NCBI RefSeq assembly: GCF_043555935.1
Contig: NZ_JBIGIB010000001.1
Span: forward strand, 372,001 to 436,000
Source: Pelomonas baiyunensis
GTDB taxonomy: Bacteria > Pseudomonadota > Gammaproteobacteria > Burkholderiales > Burkholderiaceae_C
Direction: 5' to 3'
DNA length: 64,000 nt
The position numbers and the translations under genes are program-made. A model generated the notes under the pieces. That model saw nothing but the letters and a program-made list of their open reading frames with translations. It did no database searches and was not told where the DNA came from. Positions 47,785 through 56,090 of this stretch are shown here, in pieces (position 1 is the first letter of the stretch; the number at the start of each line of letters is the position of its first letter).

Positions 47785-48971
47785 TTCCCTTGCTCCGGCT
47801 GGAAGAGCCGGCCCCGGCGGCCCGCACGGGCACCGCGTGGCTGGCGCTCGGATTCCGGCCGTTTTATTTCCTGGCCAGCGTGTTCGCGGCGCTGTCGGTG
47901 CCCTTGTGGGCACTGCAGTTCTCGGGCCTGCTGGGCCAGCCCTATCTTTCCGGCCCGGTGTGGCATGCCCACGAGATGCTGTTCGGCTTCGCGCTGGCGG
48001 TCATCGTGGGGTTCTTGTTCACGGCGGGCCACAACTGGACGAACCAGCCCACCCCCACCGGGCGTCCTTTGGCGGCCCTGGTGGCGCTGTGGCTGGCGGC
48101 GCGCGTGCTGGTGCTCACGCCCTGGGGTGTGGCGGCGGCCGTGGCCAACGTGGCCTTTCCGCTGGCCGCAGCCGGCGCGCTGGCCGCGCCGTTCTGGCGC
48201 GCGCGCAACCGGCGCAATTACTTCTTCGTAGGCCTGCTGTTGTTGCTGGCCGGCGCGGCCGCGGTGCTGCACCTGACCCAACTGGGGGTGCTGTCTGCAG
48301 CGCCCCATCGTGCGGTGGGGGTGGCGCTGGATGTGGTGCTGTTCATCCTGGCCGTCATGGGCGGCCGCGTGATTCCCATGTTCACCAACAACGGCGTGCC
48401 CGGCGCCGGGGCCGAGCGGCGCCCGGCGGTGGAGCGCGTGGCCCTGGGCGCGCTGCTGGTGTTGGGCGTGGCCGATGCGGCCGACCTGCCCTGGCCCGTG
48501 GTGGCCGCCGTGGCGGGCGCCGCCGGCCTGGCTCACGGCCTGCGCTGGGCCCTGTGGCGCCCGTGGCGCACCGGCCGCGCGCCGCTGGTGTGGGTGCTGC
48601 ACCTGGCCTATGCATGGGTGCCGGTGCACCTGGGCCTGCGGGCGGCGGCGGCGTTCGGCTGGGTGCCGGCCTCGCTGGGCACGCATGCGCTGACCGTGGG
48701 CGCCGTGGGCGGCCTGGTCATCGGCATGATCACCCGCACCGCGCGCGGCCACACCGGCCGGCCGCTGAAGGCTGACCGGTACGAGGTGGCCTGCTACCTC
48801 GCCGTGGCGGCCGCCGCAGCGGTGCGCGTGGGCGTGCCGCTGCTGGCGCCCGCGCTGCTGATGCCGGCAGTGTTGGCCTCGGCACTGCTGTGGTCCGCCG
48901 GGTTTGGCCTGTACGCGGTGCGCTACTGGCCGGTGCTGTCGCGCCCCCGGTTGGACGGCCGGCCCGGCTGA
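47781..48971 (+). CDS. nnrS: NnrS-family heme-copper membrane protein
   Basis: This 396-residue polytopic protein has about 12 helices. LGFRPFYFLASVFAAL at residues 26-41 and WHAHEMLFGFALAVIVGF near 60 are the typical NnrS opening, and MGGRVIPMFTNNGVPG near 193 follows. NnrS proteins protect against NO stress and often lie beside norB and nsrR. It overlaps nsrR (ATGA), so it is in the same operon. Confidence 0.93.
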   Translation: MIPLLRLEEPAPAARTGTAWLALGFRPFYFLASVFAALSVPLWALQFSGLLGQPYLSGPVWHAHEMLFGFALAVIVGFLFTAGHNWTNQPTPTGRPLAALVALWLAARVLVLTPWGVAAAVANVAFPLAAAGALAAPFWRARNRRNYFFVGLLLLLAGAAAVLHLTQLGVLSAAPHRAVGVALDVVLFILAVMGGRVIPMFTNNGVPGAGAERRPAVERVALGALLVLGVADAADLPWPVVAAVAGAAGLAHGLRWALWRPWRTGRAPLVWVLHLAYAWVPVHLGLRAAAAFGWVPASLGTHALTVGAVGGLVIGMITRTARGHTGRPLKADRYEVACYLAVAAAAAVRVGVPLLAPALLMPAVLASALLWSAGFGLYAVRYWPVLSRPRLDGRPG

Positions 48972-48999
48972 GCTTCCGCCTGAGCAATCTCACCAATGT

Positions 49000-49013
49000 T
49001 TGCACCGCATCAA
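49000..49013. promoter_or_regulatory. Weak FNR-like box before the nitronate monooxygenase-like gene
   Basis: TTGCACCGCATCAA keeps the ATCAA half but only TTG of the other half. The 16-base form TTTGC-N6-ATCAAA shares its ends with the site at 51397-51412. Class II spacing gives a -10 of CAGCAT (49036-49041) and a start near 49048, 25 bases before the ATG. It overlaps a hairpin, so either or both could be real. Confidence 0.4.
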
Positions 49014-49021
49014 AGCGGTGC
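49002..49021 (+). terminator. Hairpin between nnrS and the next gene
   Basis: GCACCGC (49002-49008) and GCGGTGC (49015-49021) form a perfect 7-bp stem with a six-base loop, 30 bases after the nnrS stop. No T-run follows, so it may be a weak terminator or only reflect the overlapping FNR-like palindrome. Confidence 0.35.
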
Positions 49022-49072
49022 GAGTTCAGCCGCGCCAGCATGGCGCCTCCTTCAACCGCCCGAGCCTGTGCC

Positions 49073-50278
49073 ATGACCTCAAGCCCCTTGCTGGACCGCG
49101 TTGCGGCCGCCGGCCTCCAGCCCCTGCAGATCCGCGGCCGACAGCTGCTGCCCATCGTGCAAGGCGGCATGGGGGTGGGCATCTCGGCGCACCGTTTGGC
49201 CGGCAGCGTGGCTGCGCAAGGCGCCTGGGGCACGATTGCCTCGGTGGACTTGCGGCGCCACCACCCCGACCTGATGGCCCGCACCGAAGGCATGAGCGAC
49301 GGCGACGAGCGGAAGAAGGGCCTCATTCAAGACGCCAACCAGGAAGCCCTGGCCCGCGAAATCCGTCAGGCGAGGGCGCTCGCCGGTGGCCGTGGCTTGC
49401 TGGCCGTGAACGTGATGCGGGCGGTGAGCGACTACGCCGCCAGCGTGCGCACCGCGCTGCAGGAAGGCATTGACGCCATCGTCTGCGGCGCCGGCCTGCC
49501 GCTGGACCTGCCGGAGCTGGCCCAAGACCACCCGGACACCGCGCTCGTGCCCATCTTGAGCGACGCGCGCGGCGTGGCCCTGCTGTGGAAGAAGTGGGAG
49601 CGCCGCCAGCGCCTGCCCAGCGCCATCGTCATCGAGCACCCGGGCCATGCGGCTGGCCACCTCGGGGCGGCCAAGGTGGCTGACGTGGGCGACGCGCGCT
49701 TCAGCTTCGAGACCGTGCTGCCCGCCGTGCGTCAGCACATCCGTGATGCCGGCCTGGAAGGTCGCGTGCCGCTGATTGCCGCGGGCGGGGTGCGCAGTTG
49801 TGAAGACATCTTGCGCCTGCAGTCGCTGGGCGCCGATGCAGCGCAGCTGGGCACCGCGTTCGTGGTGACCGAGGAATGCGATGCCCACCCGAACTTCAAG
49901 CAGGTGCTGGCCGAGGCGCGTGACGACGAATTGATGGAGTTCACCAGCGTGGCCGGCCTGCCGGCCCGCGCGGTGATGACGCCGTGGCTCAAGAAGTACC
50001 TCAAGGCCGAGGAGCGGCTGCAGGCCGTGGTGCAGCTCAAGCAGCGCTGCACGATGGCGTTCGACTGCCTGAGCCAGTGCGGCCTGCGCGACGGCCTCAA
50101 GGGCTGGGGCCAGTTCTGCATCGACCAACGCCTGGCTGCCGCGCTGCGCGGCGACATGGCCAAGGGCCTGTTCTTCCGCGGCCGCGGGGCACTGCCGTTC
50201 GGTACGCAAATCACCTCCGTGCGCCAGTTGCTGGAGCGCTTGCTGACGCCGGGTGTGCCGGTGGGCACGCCGGCCTGA
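49073..50278 (+). CDS. Nitronate monooxygenase-like FMN enzyme
   Basis: This 401-residue protein matches the nitronate monooxygenase/2-nitropropane dioxygenase TIM-barrel family: VQGGMGVGISAHRLAG near residue 24, GHAAGHLGAAK near 192 and IAAGGVRSCEDILRLQSLGADAAQLGTAF near 238-266. FMN should bind the glycine-rich C-terminal part. The C-terminal 100 residues, with CTMAFDCLSQC, are an extension seen in one subfamily. Its position after norB-nsrR-nnrS and the upstream FNR-like box hint at a link to nitrogen-oxide stress. True substrate unknown. Confidence 0.8.
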   Translation: MTSSPLLDRVAAAGLQPLQIRGRQLLPIVQGGMGVGISAHRLAGSVAAQGAWGTIASVDLRRHHPDLMARTEGMSDGDERKKGLIQDANQEALAREIRQARALAGGRGLLAVNVMRAVSDYAASVRTALQEGIDAIVCGAGLPLDLPELAQDHPDTALVPILSDARGVALLWKKWERRQRLPSAIVIEHPGHAAGHLGAAKVADVGDARFSFETVLPAVRQHIRDAGLEGRVPLIAAGGVRSCEDILRLQSLGADAAQLGTAFVVTEECDAHPNFKQVLAEARDDELMEFTSVAGLPARAVMTPWLKKYLKAEERLQAVVQLKQRCTMAFDCLSQCGLRDGLKGWGQFCIDQRLAAALRGDMAKGLFFRGRGALPFGTQITSVRQLLERLLTPGVPVGTPA

Positions 50279-50358
50279 CGGCGGGGCGGGGCCGGCCCAG
50301 GCCGGCCTGTTCCACCTGGTCGGAGTGGCTGGACCGGCGGGGCCCAGCGCTTGGCGCG

Positions 50359-51327
50359 TCAGGCGGTGGCGGGCACGGTCTGGAACAGCAGGGCCTGGTC
50401 GCGGGGCTGTTCAATCACCAGCGGGATGCTGAAGTCCGGCGTGCGCACGCCGGTGTGGGCCAGCGTTTCGCGCAGTTGATCCAGGGCCAATTGCGGGGCG
50501 GCTTGCAGCACCACGCTGAGCGCCCAGGGCCAGGCGCTGTCAACGGCGCCGGGGGCTGTTGAAGCGGCGGGGCCGACGATCACGCGGTCCACCCCCGGGT
50601 GGTCTTGCAAGCGCTGCACGGCCGCCGGCGTGGCGGGCGCGTGAGTCCACAGGGCCAGCATGCCGGGTTGCGGCACGCGGGTGGGCGGCGGCTTGAGCGT
50701 CATGTCGGCCAGCACGCCGGTGCGCCGCCAGGCCTGCAGGCGGGCCAGCAGCTTGAGCTCGCTGCAGCCGATGTGGCGTGCGCAGTCGGCGTAGGGGCGT
50801 GAGCACAGCGCCAAGCCGCGCTCCAGTTGGCGCGCGGTGGCGAGGTCGTCGGCGTCGTGCAGCGCGGCATCGGCCGTGTCGGCTGGCGCGGGCTCAGGCG
50901 CCAGCCAGCGCGCCACGGGCGGGTGCGGCAGGCGTTGCAGTTGCAGCGCCAGGGCCTGGGTGTTCAGGGTTTCCAGCTCGGCCCACAGCGCGGGCAAGCC
51001 CGGCTGCGGCGCCGTGCTGCGCTCCACATGGAAGCACCCGGGCAGGGCGAGCAGGGCGGCATGCAGGCGCGCTTCGTCGGCAGTTTGTGCAAACGCCAGG
51101 CGCCAACGCTGGCGGCGCAGGCCGTCGCCCCAGCGCGGCAAGATGGCCTGCAGCGCGCCCTGACGGTGCAAGTCCTGGCACAGGCCCAGCAACTCGCGCG
51201 GCGTGGCGCCGCTGCGGGCCGCCATTTGCCGAAACGGCGAGGCGTGCAGCGGAAAGCCTTGCTGCCAGCCTTGCAGCAAGGCTTGGCGGAGGCTGGCGCA
51301 GCAACTGACGTGCGGGGTGTGCAACAT
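50359..51327 (-). CDS. Degenerate NirD/L-like (AsnC-type) protein
   Basis: This 322-residue protein has a tandem AsnC-like layout. The first half opens with a HTH-like GFPLHASPFRQMAARSGATP near residue 25 and LLGLCQDLHRQGALQAI. The second half has LALCSRPYADCARHIGCSEL near 184 and LLARLQAWRRTGVL. This pattern matches fused siroheme decarboxylases (NirDL) of heme d1 synthesis. The usual histidine/tyrosine active-site motifs and the NHYRR-like sequence are absent, so catalysis is doubtful. No nirS or other heme d1 gene is in the window. The ATG at 51327 is preferred to a GTG at 51351. Confidence 0.5.
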   Translation of the reverse strand: MLHTPHVSCCASLRQALLQGWQQGFPLHASPFRQMAARSGATPRELLGLCQDLHRQGALQAILPRWGDGLRRQRWRLAFAQTADEARLHAALLALPGCFHVERSTAPQPGLPALWAELETLNTQALALQLQRLPHPPVARWLAPEPAPADTADAALHDADDLATARQLERGLALCSRPYADCARHIGCSELKLLARLQAWRRTGVLADMTLKPPPTRVPQPGMLALWTHAPATPAAVQRLQDHPGVDRVIVGPAASTAPGAVDSAWPWALSVVLQAAPQLALDQLRETLAHTGVRTPDFSIPLVIEQPRDQALLFQTVPATA

Positions 51328-51366
51328 GGACGGCCCCAATGCTCGGTGCACGGGGCGGGGCCGTCC

Positions 51367-51380
51367 TTAACCTGCGTCAA
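51367..51380. promoter_or_regulatory. Weak FNR-like box near the NirD/L-like gene, proximal
   Basis: On the minus strand the sequence reads TTGACGCAGGTTAA, keeping TTGA and T-AA of the consensus. Class II spacing toward the NirD/L-like gene gives GAGCAT as the -10 and a start at about 51332, five bases before the ATG at 51327. That -10 differs from the CAGCAT of the nitronate monooxygenase-like gene at one base. Confidence 0.35.
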
Positions 51381-51396
51381 TAGCTGGTGCGCGGCG

Positions 51397-51412
51397 TTTG
51401 CCGCACATCAAA
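51397..51412. promoter_or_regulatory. Weak FNR-like box near the NirD/L-like gene, distal
   Basis: TTTGCCGCACATCAAA has the ends TTTGC and ATCAAA in the same spacing as the site at 48999-49014 and the norB box ends TTTGA/TCAAA. It lies just past the stop codon of the FAD/FolB fusion and upstream of the NirD/L-like gene. No matching -10 is evident at class II distance. Confidence 0.35.
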
Positions 51413-51420
51413 GCTTGTGC

Positions 51421-52668
51421 TTACCAGGCGCCCAGTTCGGTGCTGATGGCCACCTCGCAGTCCGGAAAGATCTCCAGCTTGGTCAGCTTCAGCCGCACGC
51501 CCACCACGCCGGGCAGGCTCATCAGCCGGTTGCACAGCTTGCCCAGCAGCGCCTCCACCAGGTCGGTGTGCTCGGCGGTGCATTCATCAATGATGGCGGT
51601 GCGCACGCGGCGGTAGTCCAGCACGTGGCCGATGTCGGCGTCGCGCGCGACGACGGGCAGCGCGCCGAGGTTGACTTCGGCGTCCACCTGAATCGGCTGC
51701 GGGCCGGTGCGCTCGAAGTCCAGCACGCCGAGGTTGGCCCGAAAGCGCAGGCCCTGCAGGTGAATCACCTGGCGGTTGTTGTGCCGCTGCGGTGCGGCCA
51801 TGGCCTGTGGGCGCAGGGCCTGTTCGATCTGCTTGGCGGCCTGCACGCCGTCGGCCAGCGCGGTTTGCACGCAGGGGTGCCAGCGGCCGCTGGCGTCGCC
51901 CGCCACGAACACGCGCTGGCGGGCGTGCTCGTCCAGCAGGCTGAAGGCCGAGGGCTCGGGCTCGAAGCCCAGCAGCACGGCGGCCACGTCATAGCGCTCG
52001 GCGCCCACGCTCACGCCGGTGGCGTCGGGCAGCAGGGCGTCGGGCAGCGGGGTGGACAGGCGCACCGTGATGCGCGGGTGGCGCTCGATGCGCTCCACCA
52101 GGTGGGTTTGCGCGCGCCAGCCGCTGCGGGTCCACACCGTCACGTCGAAGCCGCGCTCGGCCAGGTGCAGGGCGTTCTCGGCGGCGTTGTCGCCCGCGCC
52201 CAGCAGCAGCGCGCGGCCGGGGGCGAGGGTGTCGCGCTGGGCGGTCAGGCCGGAGGCGTCGAGCACGCGGGCGTGAGGAGAGGCGAAGTAGCGCGCCGGC
52301 CGCAGCAGGCGCAGGCCCGTCGCAATCAGCAGCGCGCGGGCTTGCACCCGCTCGCCGCCGGCCAGTTGCAGTGCCCAGCCGTCGGCTGTGTGGCGGGCGC
52401 TTTCCAGTTGCGTGCCCAGCCGCAGGCTCAGGCCCGGCGTGGCGCTGGCCTGCGCGGCGTACTGCGCGGCCAGGTCGCACAGCCGGGTGGCGGGGTCGCC
52501 CAGCACCCAGTTCTGCGCAAAGTCCAGCGCAGCCAGCGACGCGCACAGCTGTGCTTCGCGCTCCACCAGCAAGGTGGTCAGGCCCAGCTGGCCCAGCCAC
52601 GAGGCCGCGCTGCAGCCGGCCGGGCCACCGCCGAGGATGGCGACATCAAAAGAAGCAGTGCTGGACAT
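51421..52668 (-). CDS. FAD-dependent oxidoreductase fused to dihydroneopterin aldolase (FolB)
   Basis: This 415-residue protein joins two domains in one frame. Residues about 1-295 are a thioredoxin-reductase-like flavoprotein: FAD motif VAILGGGPAGCSAASWL near 7-23, a second GAGDNAAENAL near 165 and VFVAGDASGRWHP near 260; no CXXC redox pair is seen. Residues about 305-415 are FolB: IHLQGLRFRANLGVLDFER, HVLDYRRVRTAI, and KLEIFPDCEVAIST, whose Lys is the likely catalytic residue. FolB makes the folate pterin intermediate. The ATG at 52668 was chosen as it begins next to the Rossmann motif. Confidence 0.85.
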   Translation of the reverse strand: MSSTASFDVAILGGGPAGCSAASWLGQLGLTTLLVEREAQLCASLAALDFAQNWVLGDPATRLCDLAAQYAAQASATPGLSLRLGTQLESARHTADGWALQLAGGERVQARALLIATGLRLLRPARYFASPHARVLDASGLTAQRDTLAPGRALLLGAGDNAAENALHLAERGFDVTVWTRSGWRAQTHLVERIERHPRITVRLSTPLPDALLPDATGVSVGAERYDVAAVLLGFEPEPSAFSLLDEHARQRVFVAGDASGRWHPCVQTALADGVQAAKQIEQALRPQAMAAPQRHNNRQVIHLQGLRFRANLGVLDFERTGPQPIQVDAEVNLGALPVVARDADIGHVLDYRRVRTAIIDECTAEHTDLVEALLGKLCNRLMSLPGVVGVRLKLTKLEIFPDCEVAISTELGAW

Positions 52669-52704
52669 GGCGGGCGCGAACGGGGGCTGGCTGAAACCCA
52701 AAAA

Positions 52705-53313
52705 TTATCGGCGCAGGCGCTTCCAGACGCGCCAGCCCAGCAGCACCGCCAGCAGTGCGCCGTACACCGCCGGCTCGGCAAAGTTGTGCTTGCCGGCGCG
52801 CATCCAGATGAAGTGCAGCAGTGCGATCACCGCGACCGCGTAGACCGCCTTGTGCAGCGTCTGCCAGCGCTTTGCGCCCAGCGCCTTGATGGCGCGGTTG
52901 AAGCTGGTGGCCGTCAGCGGCAGCATCAGCGCCCAGGCCGTGAAGCCCATCAGGATGAACGGGCGCTTGGCGATGTCCACCGCGATGTCGTCCAGCGCCA
53001 GGCCCATGTCCAGCCAGGCGTAGGCCAGCAAGTGCAGGCTGGCGTACACGAAGCTGAACACGCCCAGCATGCGTCGAAAGCGCGCCAATGCGGCCAGGCC
53101 GGTCAGCTCGCGCAGCGGCGTGATGGTGAGCGCCAGCCACAGGCCGCGCAGCGTCCAGTCGCCCAGCCGGCGGATCAAGGCCTCGGCCGGGTTGGCGCCC
53201 AGCTGGTTGGTGGCGGCGGCGTAGATCAGCCACGTCAGCGGCGCCAGGCACAGCAGGAACAGCAGCACCTTCGCCGCTGGGTGCAGCAGCGCGCGCGTCA
53301 ACACCGCCTTCAT
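52705..53313 (-). CDS. msrQ: Heme-binding membrane subunit MsrQ
   Basis: This 202-residue inner-membrane protein has about six helices with conserved histidines (SLHLLAYAW near 92, RWQTLHKAVYA near 149, LLHFIWM near 165) for b-type heme. It supplies electrons from quinol to MsrP. It belongs to the ferric-reductase-like superfamily (formerly YedZ). The start overlaps the msrP stop by one base (TGATG). Confidence 0.93.
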   Translation of the reverse strand: MKAVLTRALLHPAAKVLLFLLCLAPLTWLIYAAATNQLGANPAEALIRRLGDWTLRGLWLALTITPLRELTGLAALARFRRMLGVFSFVYASLHLLAYAWLDMGLALDDIAVDIAKRPFILMGFTAWALMLPLTATSFNRAIKALGAKRWQTLHKAVYAVAVIALLHFIWMRAGKHNFAEPAVYGALLAVLLGWRVWKRLRR

Positions 53314-54281
53314 CAGTAGTTGCGCTTCAAGTCCATGCCGGCGTAGAGCTGGCCCACTTGCGGCTCGTAGCCGTTGAACATCAGCGTGGGCCGCTTCTTG
53401 GCGAACAGGCCGTCTTCGCCGATGCGGCGTTCGGTGGCCTGGCTCCAGCGAGGGTGCGGCACGTTGGGGTTCACGTTGGAATAGAAGCCGTACTCCTGCT
53501 GGGCGGCCTTGGTCCAGCTGGACACGGGCTCCTTCTCCACGAGGCGGATCTTGACGATGCTCTTGGCCGACTTGAAGCCGTACTTCCACGGCAGCGCCAG
53601 GCGCAGCGGCGCGCCGTTCTGGTTGGGCAGCACCTCGCCGTACATGCCGAACACCAGCATCGCCAGCGGGTGCATGGCCTCGTCGATGCGCAGGCCTTCC
53701 ACGTAGGGCCAGTCCAGCACGCCCGAGCGCACGCCGGGCATTTGCGCCTTGTCGGCCAGCGAGGTGAACTCCACGTACTTGGCCTTGGAGGTGGGCTCCA
53801 CCTTCTTCAGCACCTCGGCCAGCGAGTAGCCCACCCAGGGCACCACCATGCTCCAGCCCTCCACGCAGCGCAGGCGGTAGATGCGGTCCTCCAGGGGCAC
53901 GAGCTTGAGCAGCGCCTCGATGTCAAAGCGCTGCGGCTTGCCGCATTCGCCTTCCACGCTCACCGTCCACGGCCGGGTTTTGAGGGTGTGGGCGTAGGCA
54001 GCGGGGTCGGCCTTGTCGGTACCGAACTCGTAGAAGTTGTTGTACGAGGTGGCGTCGGTGTAGCTGGTGGGCTTGTCCAGCACGATGGCGCCGGGCACCG
54101 CCGAGCGCGTGCCAGGCAGCTTGGGCAACTTGCCGCCACCCGGGGCCCCTTGGGCCAGCGCCAGGGGCGAGGCCGCCGCCAAGCCCAACCCGGCCAGCGC
54201 GGCGCGGCGGTTCAGGTACAGACCCTGCGGCGTGATCTCGCTGGGCAGGGGCTCGTGGGCAAAGGGGGTCTTGATCAGCAT
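53313..54281 (-). CDS. msrP: Protein-methionine-sulfoxide reductase catalytic subunit MsrP
   Basis: This 322-residue periplasmic molybdoenzyme repairs oxidised methionines in envelope proteins. A Tat signal (NRRAALAGLG near residue 24) is followed by the sulfite-oxidase fold with the molybdenum-ligand cysteine in RLRCVEGWSMVV near residue 139. The C-terminal HPRWSQATERRIG is typical. The start at 54281 is set by the Tat region. It is coupled to msrQ and divergent from the AlkB-like gene. Confidence 0.94.
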   Translation of the reverse strand: MLIKTPFAHEPLPSEITPQGLYLNRRAALAGLGLAAASPLALAQGAPGGGKLPKLPGTRSAVPGAIVLDKPTSYTDATSYNNFYEFGTDKADPAAYAHTLKTRPWTVSVEGECGKPQRFDIEALLKLVPLEDRIYRLRCVEGWSMVVPWVGYSLAEVLKKVEPTSKAKYVEFTSLADKAQMPGVRSGVLDWPYVEGLRIDEAMHPLAMLVFGMYGEVLPNQNGAPLRLALPWKYGFKSAKSIVKIRLVEKEPVSSWTKAAQQEYGFYSNVNPNVPHPRWSQATERRIGEDGLFAKKRPTLMFNGYEPQVGQLYAGMDLKRNY

Positions 54282-54426
54282 GGTGGGCAGCGCAGTGAAG
54301 CTAGCTCTTGGGTCGGCCAGAGGTGGGCGGAACTTACACCTGCGCCGGCTGGCGTGTCCGAGGTCATGCGTAAACCCGACCATTCCCGTCCTTGACGGCA
54401 ACCCCACCACGGCCGAGCATGGCCCG

Positions 54427-55611
54427 ATGGCTGCCCACCCCACCTCATCCGCCACGCCACCGCCCGGTGCTGCGGCGTGGCATGACGCCAAGCGCTACGC
54501 GTGGCTGCTGTCCGGCGCGTTTCCGGGCCTGGCTTGGCTGAACCTCTGGCAAGCCGAGCGCACCGGTCAGGTCGCCTGGCTGTGGGCGCTGCCGGGGGTG
54601 ATGTACACGCTGATTCCGCTGCTGGACTGGCTGCTGGGCGAAGACCGCAGCAACCCGCCCGAGGCCCAGGTGCCGGCACTGGAGCGCGACCGCTGGTACC
54701 TCGCGGTGCTGCTGCTGTTCGTGCCGCTGCAGTTCGGCCTCACGCTGCACGGCGCGTGGCTGGCCGTGCATGGCGGCCTCGGGGCGCTGGGCTTGGCGGG
54801 TCTGGTGCTGACGGTGGGTGGCATCAACGGCGTGGCCATCAACACCGCGCATGAGCTGGGCCACAAGCACGCGGCGTGGGAGCGCTGGCTGTCGCGCCTT
54901 GTGCTCGCGCCGGTGGCGTATGGCCACTTCTTTGTGGAACACAAGCGTGGCCACCACCGCCGCGTGGCCACGCCGGAAGACCCGGCCAGCGCCCGCTTGG
55001 GCGAGAGCTTCTGGGCCTTTCTGCCCCGCACCGTGGTGGGCGGCCTGCGCTCGGCCTGGCACCTGGAGCGCCAGCGCCTGGCCGGCCGCGGCCTGGGCCC
55101 CTGGCACTGGCGCAACGAATGCCTGCAGGCCTGGGCCATGACCGTGCTGCTCTACGCCGGCCTGGTGGCCTGGCTGGGCTGGGCCGTGCTGCCCTTCCTG
55201 CTGGTGCAGGCAGCCTACGGCGCGCAGCTGCTGGAGGTGGTGAACTACATCGAGCACTACGGCCTGCTGCGCCAACGGGGCGCAGACGGCCGCTACGAGC
55301 GCTGCGCGCCCGAGCACTCCTGGAACAGCAACCACCGCATGTCCAACCTGTTCCTGTACCACCTGCAGCGCCACAGCGACCACCACGCCCACCCGGCGCG
55401 CCGCTACCAGGCGCTGCGGCATTTCGAGCAGGCGCCGCAACTGCCCAGCGGCTACGCCGGCCTGCTGCTGGTGGCCTACGTGCCGCCGCTTTGGTACTGG
55501 CTGATGGATGCGCGGGTGATGGCGCATTACGGTGGCGACTTGGCGCGGGCGAACGTGCAGCCTGGGGCGCGGGAGCGTTTGGCGCGCGAATGGCGCCCGT
55601 CCATCGGTTGA
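54427..55611 (+). CDS. AlkB-type membrane monooxygenase/desaturase
   Basis: This 394-residue membrane protein has the four histidine motifs of alkane 1-monooxygenases: HELGHKH near residue 142, EHKRGHHRR at 171-179, NYIEHYGL near 274 and LQRHSDHHAHP near 315. These bind the di-iron centre that hydroxylates medium-chain alkanes or fatty compounds. About six helices are predicted. No rubredoxin or rubredoxin reductase lies beside it. Its substrate cannot be told from sequence alone. Confidence 0.85.
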   Translation: MAAHPTSSATPPPGAAAWHDAKRYAWLLSGAFPGLAWLNLWQAERTGQVAWLWALPGVMYTLIPLLDWLLGEDRSNPPEAQVPALERDRWYLAVLLLFVPLQFGLTLHGAWLAVHGGLGALGLAGLVLTVGGINGVAINTAHELGHKHAAWERWLSRLVLAPVAYGHFFVEHKRGHHRRVATPEDPASARLGESFWAFLPRTVVGGLRSAWHLERQRLAGRGLGPWHWRNECLQAWAMTVLLYAGLVAWLGWAVLPFLLVQAAYGAQLLEVVNYIEHYGLLRQRGADGRYERCAPEHSWNSNHRMSNLFLYHLQRHSDHHAHPARRYQALRHFEQAPQLPSGYAGLLLVAYVPPLWYWLMDARVMAHYGGDLARANVQPGARERLAREWRPSIG

Positions 55612-55672
55612 GCCTCGCCGATGGATCGTGTGGGCAGCCGGGCGAGAGGGCTCCGGACTGTGTCGGTGAACA

Positions 55673-56038
55673 ATGGATGTCAGTTTGTTGAGCCGCCTTG
55701 GGCGGAATCCGCGCGTGTCGATCCCTCTCGTCCTCCTTCTCGTGCTTTTGCTGTCCGGCCTGTGGTCGATATGGACAGCCTTCAACCTCGGCGTCCGAAA
55801 GAAGTACGGGGCGCTGACGACCTACAAGGGAGCCCGTCCCGATCAAATGCCGAGCTTGGCTCGCAGCCACGCTTTGCTGATGCTCGCCTTCGGCGCTTGG
55901 TTGTTCGCGCTTCCCTTTCTGGTGGTTCTCTTTCGAATCCCGTTCTCGTCCTGGTCAGCCCTGGTGTTGGTGGGTACGGCAGGCTTGTTCGTCGGCAAGC
56001 GAGTGGTTGAGCGCAGGCACGGGCTGCCGCATTCGTGA
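55673..56038 (+). CDS. Orphan two-helix membrane protein
   Basis: This 121-residue protein has two or three hydrophobic segments (VSIPLVLLLVLLLSGLWSIW near residues 15-34 and LLMLAFGAWLFALPFLVVLF near 68-87, then a shorter one near 95-105). The middle part RKKYGALTTYKGARPDQMPSLARS is soluble. I do not recognise it. It lies in a patch of lower GC and broken genes, so it may be recently acquired. Confidence 0.5.
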   Translation: MDVSLLSRLGRNPRVSIPLVLLLVLLLSGLWSIWTAFNLGVRKKYGALTTYKGARPDQMPSLARSHALLMLAFGAWLFALPFLVVLFRIPFSSWSALVLVGTAGLFVGKRVVERRHGLPHS

Positions 56039-56090
56039 TGACCGCGCATCGGGTGGGGCGTTGCCCGCCGCTTCAGACTCCCGACCTGCC

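Noticed and set aside
45058..47913. A 951-residue minus-strand open frame opposite norB, nsrR and the start of nnrS
   Set aside because: Codon content is the mirror of a GC-rich membrane-protein gene, rich in His, Gln and Arg. The plus-strand norB has all metal ligands.
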